A DNA stretch of 5,760 bases, from contig JAFACJ010000965.1 of the NCBI GenBank assembly GCA_023425615.1, forward strand, positions 1-5,760, given 5' to 3'. Shown here piece after piece: positions 1 through 5,156 of the stretch. The translations under genes were made by a program, and so were the position numbers. This DNA comes from Actinomycetes bacterium (lineage in GTDB: Bacteria > Actinomycetota > Actinomycetes > Streptosporangiales > Streptosporangiaceae). The notes under the pieces were generated by a model that saw only the letters and a program-made list of their open reading frames with translations, ran no database searches and had not been told where the DNA came from. Every line of letters begins with the position of its first letter. The first letter of the stretch is position 1.

Positions 1-148
1 CACCACGTGAGGCCAAAGAGCCACACCCAGGACCGCTTCAACCGCTCCACCAGAGCTCCAGAATGTTCCACGATCCACCGAGAACCACCCCTGAACTTCG
101 CACCTTCGACCGCGGTGTGATGGCGCCGCCACCGCCACGGCCGGGGGC
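1..148. other. Left edge, no supportable gene
   Basis: This stretch is less GC-rich than the rest of the window and has no start codon with a ribosome binding site. Two frames stay open for about 120 bases: plus frame 1 up to a TGA at 118-120, and a minus frame running off the left edge that contains a tryptophan- and arginine-rich stretch. Either could be the tail of a neighbouring gene, but neither has recognisable family motifs. A CACGTG palindrome lies at 4-9. I make no functional call. Confidence 0.4.
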
Positions 149-235
149 GTGGGGGCGGAGCCCCCACATCGGGGGGCCCGGGGGGTCGCCCCCCCGAAAG
201 ACATAACGGGCCCCGGGGAAGGCGCTGAAAGCGCC
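149..235 (-). terminator. Multi-hairpin terminator region of the tRNA operon
   Basis: Reading leftwards from the tRNA-Val(GAC) 3' end, three hairpins follow in series. At 221-235 there is a 6-bp GGCGCT/AGCGCC stem with a 3-base loop. Around 179-196 there is a run of six G, a TCG loop and a C run. At 149-167 there is a perfect 8-bp GTGGGGGC/GCCCCCAC stem with a 3-base loop. No U-tract follows the first hairpin. Strong GC hairpins lacking a U-tract are common after actinobacterial transcription units, so I read this as the operon's terminator region. That role is inferred from position and structure. On the plus strand the G-runs could alternatively form a G-quadruplex. Confidence 0.45.
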
Positions 236-257
236 GCCCACCAAGGCCCGCCTCGTG

Positions 258-329
258 TGGACGATACTGGGATTGAACCAGTGACCTCTTCCGTGTCAGG
301 GAAGCGCTCTCCCGCTGAGCTAATCGTCC
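258..329 (-). tRNA. tRNA-Val (anticodon GAC)
   Basis: The reverse complement folds as a full cloverleaf of 72 nt. The acceptor stem is GGACGAT paired with ATCGTCC, the anticodon stem CTTCC/GGAAG encloses CTGACAC with anticodon GAC, and the T stem ACTGG/CCAGT encloses TTCAATC. The discriminator base is A and no 3' CCA is encoded. It reads GUC and GUU valine codons. It is the last of three tRNA genes on this strand, 11 nt after tRNA-Cys. It matches the tRNA-Val(CAC) at 5157-5228 at all but nine positions by my count. Confidence 0.96.
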
Positions 330-340
330 GGGTTGGTGCG

Positions 341-411
341 AGGTGGAGACGTGATTTGAACCCGTGTACACGGATTTGCAGTCCGTTGCCTCGCCTCTCG
401 GCCACTCCACC
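341..411 (-). tRNA. tRNA-Cys (anticodon GCA)
   Basis: This is a 71-nt cloverleaf on the reverse strand. The acceptor stem is GGTGGAG/CTCCACC and the anticodon stem ACGGA/TCCGT encloses CTGCAAA, giving anticodon GCA. Discriminator U73 is present, as expected for cysteine tRNAs, and no CCA is encoded. One irregularity is visible: the T stem reads ACGGG against CACGT, leaving a G-A mismatch (positions 52-62 in standard numbering) where a G-C pair is usual. It lies between tRNA-Gly and tRNA-Val and is probably co-transcribed with both. Confidence 0.95.
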
Positions 412-436
412 GTGGTTCGGTCTCGCGACCCCTCCG

Positions 437-508
437 AGCGGAAGACGGGATTCGAACCCGCGACCCTCACCTTGGCAAGGTGATGCTCTACCACTGAGCC
501 ACTTCCGC
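437..508 (-). tRNA. tRNA-Gly (anticodon GCC)
   Basis: This is a 72-nt cloverleaf on the reverse strand. The acceptor stem is GCGGAAG/CTTCCGC, the anticodon stem TCACC/GGTGA encloses TTGCCAA with anticodon GCC, and the T stem is GCGGG/CCCGT. The discriminator is U, as in bacterial glycine tRNAs, and no CCA is encoded. It is the promoter-proximal gene of the Gly-Cys-Val operon, with 25 nt separating it from tRNA-Cys. It reads GGC and GGU, the main glycine codons of a high-GC host. Confidence 0.96.
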
Positions 509-549
509 TTGTTGCTTCTGGGGCTTGCGCTCCGTCGGCGACGAGGAAA

Positions 550-579
550 ACCATAGCCAAACTCTGGGCCGTGTGCCAA
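550..579 (-). promoter_or_regulatory. Housekeeping-type promoter of the tRNA operon
   Basis: On the minus strand, a -35 hexamer TTGGCA (574-579, five of six matches to TTGACA) is separated by 18 bp from a -10 hexamer TATGGT (550-555, four of six, with the key T, A and final T kept). Transcription would start near 543, leaving a leader of about 35 nt before tRNA-Gly. Position, orientation and match quality all fit a primary sigma-factor (HrdB-like) promoter. It is predicted from sequence only. Confidence 0.65.
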
Positions 580-590
580 ACCGAATACCG

Positions 591-1357
591 GTGCGGGCGG
601 GGTGCGCGGGGCCGCGCAGGGGCGGGAGACCGGGGGATGGGGAAGCGTTCGCCCATGTGGACGGGGTGCCGGCGACAGGGCTCGCCGAGGTCTCCAGTGA
701 TCTTTCGGTGCTCGGTACCCGGGGTTGGTGGGCGGTGGTGGTCACCTATGAGGGGAAGGTGACCTGTGCCCGGTTCGAGGAGGTGCGCCGGGCTCCGCAT
801 CCGGACGCGGTGTGGGAGCCGCCGGGGGTGGACCGGTTCCCTGGATCGTGACGGCTATGTGCGGGGTGCCGAGGAGATCCGGGCGGCGATCGCCGAGGGC
901 GTCGTCTACCAGGCGAATCCGTGCCGGGTGCTGTCGGCGCCGGTCCGCGGGGAGATCACCGGGCTGGGGCGGCAGCGGCTGGCGGAGGGAAATCCGGCGC
1001 CGCACGCGATGACGTTGCGGCTGCCGGGTCTGCACGCGATGACGTTGCGGCTGCCGGTCTGGAGGTGGCCTGTGCGAGTCCTGAGCTGTATCTGGCGCGG
1101 GACGGGGAGTGGGTGACGTCGCGGCCGATCAAGGGCGCGGCCCGTACTGCGGGGCGATCGGCCGGGTGGACGCCGATCGCGGTATGGCGGCGCCGGCCGT
1201 GGGGATCCGCACGTTCTGGATCGAGGGCGGGCTGCTGCGGTTCGGGACGGACGCCGGCATCACGTGGGGGTCGCGACCCGCGCGAGAATGGTGGGAGACG
1301 GAGTTGAAGGCGAAGAACCTCCTGGAGGTGGCGGGTGCAGGTCTGGATCGACGGTGA
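591..1357 (+). pseudogene. Decayed chorismate-binding protein (PabB/TrpE-like)
   Basis: Three frames must be joined to rebuild a chorismate-binding enzyme of the aminodeoxychorismate/anthranilate synthase component I type. The N-terminal part (to about 838) includes GWWAVVVTYEGKVTCARFEE, then hits a TGA at 849-851. The reading moves to another frame from about 838 (SLDRDGYVRGAEEIRAAI, then VYQANPCRVLSAP). It moves again near 1058 (LEVACASPELYL, SRPIKGAART). The last frame, from about 1139, gives GPYCGAIGRVDADRG and FGTDAGITWG and ends at 1357. The catalytic stretch that normally lies between the PIKGT and RGPYCG motifs, roughly 100 residues including ENxMIVDLxRND and the GSxTGAPK loop, is missing. 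The enzyme cannot be active. The true start is uncertain; GTG 591 is the nearest in-frame choice. The 3' end overlaps the aminotransferase start by 23 bases, the arrangement of an intact pabB-pabC pair. Confidence 0.88.
1002..1060 (+). repeat. 30-bp tandem duplication inside the pab pseudogene
   Basis: A unit starting GCACGCGATGACGTTGCGG occurs twice in direct tandem, at 1002-1031 and 1032-1060. The first 26 bases of both copies are identical. Unit 1 is 30 bases and would by itself insert ten codons in frame (HAMTLRLPGL). Unit 2 is 29 bases because its GGG run (1026-1028 in unit 1) has become GG (1056-1057), and this lost base causes the frameshift there. Such duplications typically arise by replication slippage. 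The absence of divergence suggests it is recent. Confidence 0.9.
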
Positions 1358-2144
1358 GCTCGGCAGGAGGACGGTCAGCGTCTTCGACCACGGCCTCACG
1401 GTGGGGGACGGGGTGTTCGAGACGGTCAAGCTGGTGCGGGGTGAGCCCTTCGCGCTGACCCGCCATCTGAGGCGGCTGGCGTTCTCGGCGCGCGGGCTGG
1501 GGCTGCCCGAACCGGACGAGGCGTATGTGCGCGCGGGCATCGCCGAGGTGCTGGCCGACGTCGAGCCGTGGGAGCTGGGCCGGCTGCGCATCACCTACAC
1601 CGGGGGGCACGGGCCGCTGGGTTCGGACCGGGGCGCCGACGGGCCGACGACGATCATCGTCGCGGGGGAGCAGAAGCCGTTCCCCGAGACCGCGGCGGTC
1701 GCGGTGGTGCCCTGGCCGCGCAACGAGCGGGGCCCGCTCACCGGTCTGAAGACCACCTCCTACGCCGACAACGTGGTGGCGCTGGCGTACGCCAAGGAGC
1801 GCGGCGCGGGCGAGGCGATCTTCGGCAATCTGGCGGGGAACCTGTGCGAGGGCACCGGTTCGAACATCTTCCTGGTCCTGGACGGGCGGCTGGTCACCCC
1901 CACCCTGGCCAGCGGCTGCCTGGCCGGGGTGACCCGGGCACTGGTGCTGGAGTGGGCGGGCGCGGAGGAGACGGACGTGCCGCTGGAGGCGCTGCGCGAC
2001 GCCGAGGAGGCGTTCTTGACGTCCACGACCCGCGACGTCCAGCCGATCGCCCTGCTCGACGGCCGTGAGCTGCCGGTCGGCCCCCTCACCCGCAAGGCCG
2101 CGGAGATTTTCGCCCTCCGCGCCACGGAAAAGGTCGACCCTTAA
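1335..2144 (+). CDS. pabC: Class IV aminotransferase, likely 4-amino-4-deoxychorismate lyase
   Basis: This 269-residue protein is a complete fold-type IV PLP enzyme (branched-chain aminotransferase / D-amino acid aminotransferase / ADC lyase family). Visible family features are [15 protein letters not shown] (16-30), the Schiff-base lysine in [10 protein letters not shown] (Lys139), Glu172 in [11 protein letters not shown], expected to contact the PLP pyridine nitrogen, and two phosphate-binding turns, SGCLAGVTR (193-201) and TSTTRDVQP (229-237). The GTG start is preceded by GGAGG (1324-1328) at a 6-base distance and lies inside the last codons of the chorismate-binding pseudogene, so translation was probably coupled. 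That pairing favours ADC lyase, which releases p-aminobenzoate and pyruvate for folate synthesis. Sequence alone does not exclude an amino acid aminotransferase. The gene is intact although its partner is dead. Confidence 0.85.
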   Translation: MQVWIDGELGRRTVSVFDHGLTVGDGVFETVKLVRGEPFALTRHLRRLAFSARGLGLPEPDEAYVRAGIAEVLADVEPWELGRLRITYTGGHGPLGSDRGADGPTTIIVAGEQKPFPETAAVAVVPWPRNERGPLTGLKTTSYADNVVALAYAKERGAGEAIFGNLAGNLCEGTGSNIFLVLDGRLVTPTLASGCLAGVTRALVLEWAGAEETDVPLEALRDAEEAFLTSTTRDVQPIALLDGRELPVGPLTRKAAEIFALRATEKVDP

Positions 2145-2212
2145 TACGAAGTGTGAGGCTTGTTACATCAAAGACCTTATTTAAGTCAGCGCAGCAGTTC
2201 AGACTGGGCGTT
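2145..2212 (+). promoter_or_regulatory. AT-rich leader and possible promoter of sthA
   Basis: The gap between the aminotransferase stop and the sthA start is strikingly AT-rich for this genome, with TTGTTA at 2160-2165 and TTATTTAAGT at 2177-2186. Promoter-like hexamers can be picked out (TTGTTA with TTAAGT, spacing 15), but the spacing is poor. An open frame continues upstream from the sthA start to a GTG at 2153, but its codons (TTA, TTT, ACA, TCA) do not look translated. I infer that this is where an sthA promoter or regulatory site lies. No hairpin with a U-tract terminates the preceding gene. Confidence 0.3.
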
Positions 2213-3616
2213 GTGTACGACTTCGATCTCCTGGTACTCGGGTCAGGCCCGGGTGGTCAGAAGGCCGCCATCGCCGCGGCCAAGCTCGGCAAGCGGGCAG
2301 CCGTCATCGAGAAGCGGCACATGCTCGGCGGCGTCTGCATCAACACTGGAACGATCCCGTCCAAGACCCTGCGAGAAGCGGTCCTCTACCTCACCGGCCT
2401 CAACCAGCGCGAGCTCTACGGGCAGAGCTACCGGGTCAAGGACGAGATCACCGTCACCGACCTCGGCATGCGCACCCAGCATGTGATCGGCCGCGAGATC
2501 CAGGTGATCCGCAGCCAGCTCACCCGCAACCGGGTGACCCTCCTGCAGGGGACCGGACGGTTCCTCGACGAGCACACCGTCGGCGTCACCGGCGAGGAGG
2601 AGAAGAAGGTGACGGCCGAGAAGATCGTGATCGCGACCGGGACGTCGCCGGCCCGCCCCGCCAGCGTCGAGTTCGACGACCGGACGATCATCGACTCCGA
2701 CGCGATCCTCCATCTCGACCGCATCCCGAACACCATGGTCGTCGTCGGGGCCGGCGTCATCGGCATCGAGTACGCCTCGATGTTCGCCGCGCTGGGCACC
2801 AAGGTCACCGTGGTCGAGCGGCGCGAGCGGATGCTGGAGTTCTGCGATCTGGAGATCATCGAGGCGCTCAAGTACCACCTGCGGGACCTGGCCGTGACGT
2901 TCCGGTTCGGCGAGAGCGTCGCGGCCGTGGAGCGGCGCGCCGGAGGGGCGCTGACGATCCTGGAGAGCGGCAAGCGCATCCCCGCCGACTGCGTCATGTA
3001 CTCGGCCGGACGGCAGGGCAAGACCGCCGAACTGTGCCTGGAGGCCGCGGGGCTCGCCGCCGACGAACGCGGCAGGATCAAGGTGGACGGGCACTACCGC
3101 ACCGAGATCCCGCACATCTACGCCGTCGGAGACGTGATCGGCTTCCCCGCCCTGGCCGCCACGTCCATGGAGCAGGGCAGGCTCGCCGCCCAGCACGCCT
3201 GCGGCGAACCGGTGGCGAACATGGACGAACTCCAGCCGATCGGGATCTACACCGTCCCGGAGATCAGCTTCGTGGGCCGCACCGAGGACGAACTGACCCG
3301 CGACCGCGTGCCGTTCGAGGTCGGCGTCTCCCGCTACCGGGAACTGGCGCGCGGACAGATCATCGGCGACTCCTACGGCATGCTGAAACTCCTGGTCTCA
3401 CCGGACGACCGCAGGCTGCTCGGCGTCCACGTGTTCGGCACCGGAGCCACCGAACTCGTGCACATCGGACAGACCGTGATGGGCTGCGGCGGAACCGTCG
3501 ACTATCTGGTCAACGCGGTGTTCAACTACCCGACCCTGGCCGAGTCCTACAAGGTCGCCGCACTGGACGCCATGAACAAGATGCGGGCCATCGCACGGCT
3601 CACCGCGGACAGCTGA
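2213..3616 (+). CDS. sthA: Si-specific soluble NAD(P)+ transhydrogenase
   Basis: This flavoprotein of 467 residues (E. coli SthA has 466) is predicted to transfer hydride between NADPH and NAD+ in the cytosol. An FAD-binding Rossmann motif GSGPGG lies at 10-15 and [13 protein letters not shown] at 39-51. That segment has only one redox-position cysteine (Cys42); Thr47 replaces the second, as in SthA and unlike dihydrolipoamide dehydrogenase. A second dinucleotide fold GAGVIG sits at 179-184 with Glu202 at its second-strand end, and the FAD motif AVGDVIG at 304-310. Near the C terminus FNYPTLAE (437-444) has Tyr439 where disulfide reductases keep the catalytic His, again SthA-like. I chose GTG 2213 because [15 protein letters not shown] is the usual N terminus; a GTG at 2153 would add 20 atypical residues. 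No clear ribosome binding site precedes it. The last codons (RLTADS) run into the repeat array downstream. Confidence 0.93.
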   Translation: MYDFDLLVLGSGPGGQKAAIAAAKLGKRAAVIEKRHMLGGVCINTGTIPSKTLREAVLYLTGLNQRELYGQSYRVKDEITVTDLGMRTQHVIGREIQVIRSQLTRNRVTLLQGTGRFLDEHTVGVTGEEEKKVTAEKIVIATGTSPARPASVEFDDRTIIDSDAILHLDRIPNTMVVVGAGVIGIEYASMFAALGTKVTVVERRERMLEFCDLEIIEALKYHLRDLAVTFRFGESVAAVERRAGGALTILESGKRIPADCVMYSAGRQGKTAELCLEAAGLAADERGRIKVDGHYRTEIPHIYAVGDVIGFPALAATSMEQGRLAAQHACGEPVANMDELQPIGIYTVPEISFVGRTEDELTRDRVPFEVGVSRYRELARGQIIGDSYGMLKLLVSPDDRRLLGVHVFGTGATELVHIGQTVMGCGGTVDYLVNAVFNYPTLAESYKVAALDAMNKMRAIARLTADS

Positions 3617-3952
3617 CCCGGCCGTCCGATGTGATTCACGGCGGGTGGTCGATCCGCGGTTCGGTGCGGCTCGCGGCGGACGGCTGATCTCGTCGTTCAG
3701 CGCGGTTCGCTGCGGACCGCTGGCACGGCCGTTCAGTGTGGTTTGTGGCAGGTGGTCGATCCGCCGTTCAGTGTGGCTCATGGCGGAAGGCTGATCTCGT
3801 GGTGTAGCGCGGCTCACGGCAGGTGGCTGATCCGCGGTTCAGAGTGGTCCGCCGCGGACGGGTGATCGATCCGCCGTTCAGCGCGGCTTGCGGCGGGGGC
3901 TGATCTTGGCGTTCGGCGTGGTTCGCCGTGGACGGCTGATCTCGTCGTTCAG
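3592..3952. repeat. Degenerate 35-36 bp tandem repeat array between convergent genes
   Basis: Nine head-to-tail units fill the sthA-ssgB gap: 3630-3664, 3665-3700, 3701-3736, 3737-3771, 3772-3807, 3808-3842, 3843-3881, 3882-3916 and 3917-3952 (35, 36, 36, 35, 36, 35, 39, 35 and 36 bases). Most begin YGYGGYT, carry TGATC or CGATC in the middle and end GTTCAG. Units 2 and 9 share their last 23 bases exactly. Two sub-types are visible, ending CTGATCTCGTCGTTCAG or CGATCCGCSGTTCAG. A more diverged unit (about 3592-3629) overlaps the end of sthA and matches unit 3 at about 20 of 28 positions. Mixed unit lengths break every reading frame, so I judge the array non-coding. It could act in bidirectional termination, as a protein-binding array or as a neutral minisatellite. 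No known family is recognised. Confidence 0.88.
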
Positions 3953-4368
3953 GACGACCACAGGAGGTGTTCCAGTTCGGCGTCCATGTCGACGAACTCC
4001 GATTCACGGCCGGCCGCCACGATGTCGTACGTCTTGTGCAGGAAGTCGGCCATCGGCGCCAAGGGGACGTCGAACAGGGCGTCACCGAACGGCGAGGACA
4101 GGGAGAGTTGCAGCGTACGGTTGTCCTCGCGGCCGGAGGGCCACACCCTGACGTCGCCGAAGCCGGCTTTCCGCTCGATGCCGATCGTGAGCAGCTCACG
4201 GGCGAAGATCCACTCCACGGGGTCCTCATTGCCCACGTGGAAGGCCATCCTGATGGCGTACGGATCATCGGCGGCGTATTCGAGCGTCGCCATCAACGGC
4301 ACCGTCGACCGATCGGGGACGACGAGACGAAGGCCAAGCTCGGCGGAGATGGTGGTGCTGCTGTTCAT
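3949..4368 (-). CDS. ssgB: SsgB-type sporulation and cell division regulator
   Basis: This is a 139-residue SsgA-like protein, close in length to Streptomyces SsgB (137). SsgB marks future septation sites and recruits FtsZ during sporulation-specific division in Streptomyces. Conserved blocks visible here are ELGLRLVVP (10-18), DDPYAIRMAFH (34-44), VEWIFARELL (51-60), GDVRVWPSG (71-79), LSSPFGDALFDVPL (90-103) and the acidic C terminus DMDAELEHLL (128-137). There are no membrane segments. I chose the ATG at 4366-4368 over the one at 4372-4374 because GAAGGA (4375-4380) sits 6 bases before the former but abuts the latter, and MNSSTTISAEL matches the family start. The gene is convergent with sthA and divergent from the PGPGW-type membrane protein. 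Its TGA stop (3949-3951) lies within the last repeat unit. Another SsgA-like paralogue is possible, but SsgB is the best fit. Confidence 0.9.
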   Translation of the reverse strand: MNSSTTISAELGLRLVVPDRSTVPLMATLEYAADDPYAIRMAFHVGNEDPVEWIFARELLTIGIERKAGFGDVRVWPSGREDNRTLQLSLSSPFGDALFDVPLAPMADFLHKTYDIVAAGRESEFVDMDAELEHLLWSS

Positions 4369-4380
4369 CGCCATTCCTTC

Positions 4381-4658
4381 AGCGTCGGGCCCGTGCTGAG
4401 CTACTCGATGAGGACCTTCGAGGACTTCGTCTCTCCATCGGATGTCCCCCTGATCTATGACGCGTAACTGCTGCTAGTCGTCAGAACATTCCCAGCACCC
4501 GTTTGCGAGAACTCCTGACACTCAGTGACCGGCACGCCAGTGACCAGGGCAAACATGGACGAAGCGCGACTATGATCTTTAGGGCCGAGGTAAGGTTTGA
4601 CCATGCGGCTCATGCAGGGAGGCCCTTTGCGGCCCATCCCGTCCCGTAGAGTAAAACC
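4381..4658. other. Divergent intergenic region between ssgB and the membrane protein gene
   Basis: No convincing gene lies here. The region must contain the ssgB promoter (minus) and that of the membrane protein (plus). On the plus strand TATGAT at 4571-4576 resembles a -10 box but lacks a well-spaced -35. TTGACC at 4597-4602 resembles a -35 without a matching -10. TAGAGT at 4647-4652 is placed for leaderless transcription (see separate entry). An imperfect hairpin GGGAGGCC/GGCCCATCCC is visible at about 4617-4640. I could not identify a specific developmental sigma-factor motif for ssgB. Confidence 0.4.
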
Positions 4659-4659
4659 G
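4647..4659 (+). promoter_or_regulatory. Likely -10 box for a leaderless transcript
   Basis: TAGAGT (4647-4652) matches the actinobacterial -10 pattern TANNNT and ends 6 bases before the GTG start at 4659. Transcription starting about 7 bases downstream of a -10 box would begin at that GTG. No Shine-Dalgarno sequence precedes the codon, which supports a leaderless mRNA. A -35 element is weak or absent: TTTGCG at 4626-4631 has a short 15-base spacer. This is inferred from sequence alone. Confidence 0.5.
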
Positions 4660-5081
4660 TGTCGATAAACCAGGAAAAAGAGCTCGAGAGGGGTGGCCGC
4701 TACCACCGCTTCCGCGAGTTCATGCGCCAGAATCCCCTGCTCTACACGACCTGGCGCGTAGGCGTCTTCACCGTCGGCTGCGCCGTCCTGCTGGCGGGCG
4801 TGGCCATGATGGTCCTGCCAGGTCCCGGCATGCTCGCCATCGTCGTCGGCCTGGCCATCCTGGCCACCGAGTTCGTCTGGGCCCAGCGTGCCCTCGGCAA
4901 GGCCAAGGCCGCCGCCGAACGCGCCAAGGAGAAGGCGCTCGACCCCAAGGCCCGCCGCCGCAACACCATCCTCGCCGTCCTCGCAGGCCTGATCGCCGCC
5001 GCGGCCCTCATCGCCTACCTGCGCATCGTCGGCACCGATCTCCCCTGGAACGTCGACTGGAGCCGTGCCAACACCCACTGA
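4659..5081 (+). CDS. PGPGW/TIGR02611-family membrane protein
   Basis: This is a 140-residue integral membrane protein of the actinobacterial family defined by three helices and a PGPGW motif, whose function is unknown. A charged N terminus (residues 1-24, QEKELERGGRYHRFREFMRQ) precedes helix 1 (about 33-52). The motif LPGPGMLA (53-60) follows, with Met58 in place of the usual Trp. Helix 2 spans about 58-74. A basic, Ala/Lys-rich, probably cytoplasmic linker (78-101) leads to helix 3 (about 103-124) and a short tail containing two Trp. There is no signal-peptide cleavage site. The GTG start is supported by the family length and the leaderless promoter context. It stands alone between divergent ssgB and a tRNA gene. 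Its closeness to ssgB does not by itself show a role in sporulation. Confidence 0.87.
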   Translation: MSINQEKELERGGRYHRFREFMRQNPLLYTTWRVGVFTVGCAVLLAGVAMMVLPGPGMLAIVVGLAILATEFVWAQRALGKAKAAAERAKEKALDPKARRRNTILAVLAGLIAAAALIAYLRIVGTDLPWNVDWSRANTH

Positions 5082-5091
5082 GCCTTTCGAT

Positions 5092-5121
5092 GTGCGAACC
5101 ACCCCCGTTTCGCGCTAACCT
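5092..5121 (+). promoter_or_regulatory. Candidate promoter of tRNA-Val(CAC)
   Basis: A -10 hexamer TAACCT (5116-5121) lies 18 bp downstream of GTGCGA (5092-5097), a modest -35 match. Transcription would begin near 5128, about 29 nt before the tRNA, similar to the leader length predicted for the Gly-Cys-Val operon. The -10 is reasonable and the -35 weak. Confidence 0.45.
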
Positions 5122-5156
5122 AGGCGAGTCGCAACGCGGGAAACCGCAAAGCGGAC

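Noticed and set aside
1..131. Transposase fragment at the left edge (minus frame containing RWIVEHSGALVERLKRSW)
   Set aside because: It vaguely recalls a DDE transposase C-terminal region, but there is no start, no inverted repeat and too little sequence to support it.
149..556. Long plus-strand frame across the tRNA cluster
   Set aside because: It is antisense to three well-folded tRNA genes and has no coding signature.
2130..2178. AAGGTC/GACCTT inverted repeat between the aminotransferase and sthA as a terminator
   Set aside because: The arms are 6 bp with a loop of more than 35 bases, too weak and open to act as an intrinsic terminator.
2243..3196. Long minus-strand open frame opposite sthA
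   Set aside because: It is a typical high-GC antisense shadow of a strongly supported gene.
3034..3948. Open frames running through the repeat array on both strands, giving 12-residue periodic peptides
   Set aside because: They start as shadows of sthA or ssgB, and the mixed 35/36/39-base units break the frame repeatedly. The periodic peptides simply reflect the DNA repeat.
3630..3952. CRISPR array
   Set aside because: The units are contiguous with no unique spacers, the whole unit is degenerate, and no cas gene is present.
4603..4668. Short frame from ATG 4603 upstream of the membrane protein gene
   Set aside because: It is only about 20 codons, has no ribosome binding site, and overlaps the proposed promoter and start of the membrane protein.
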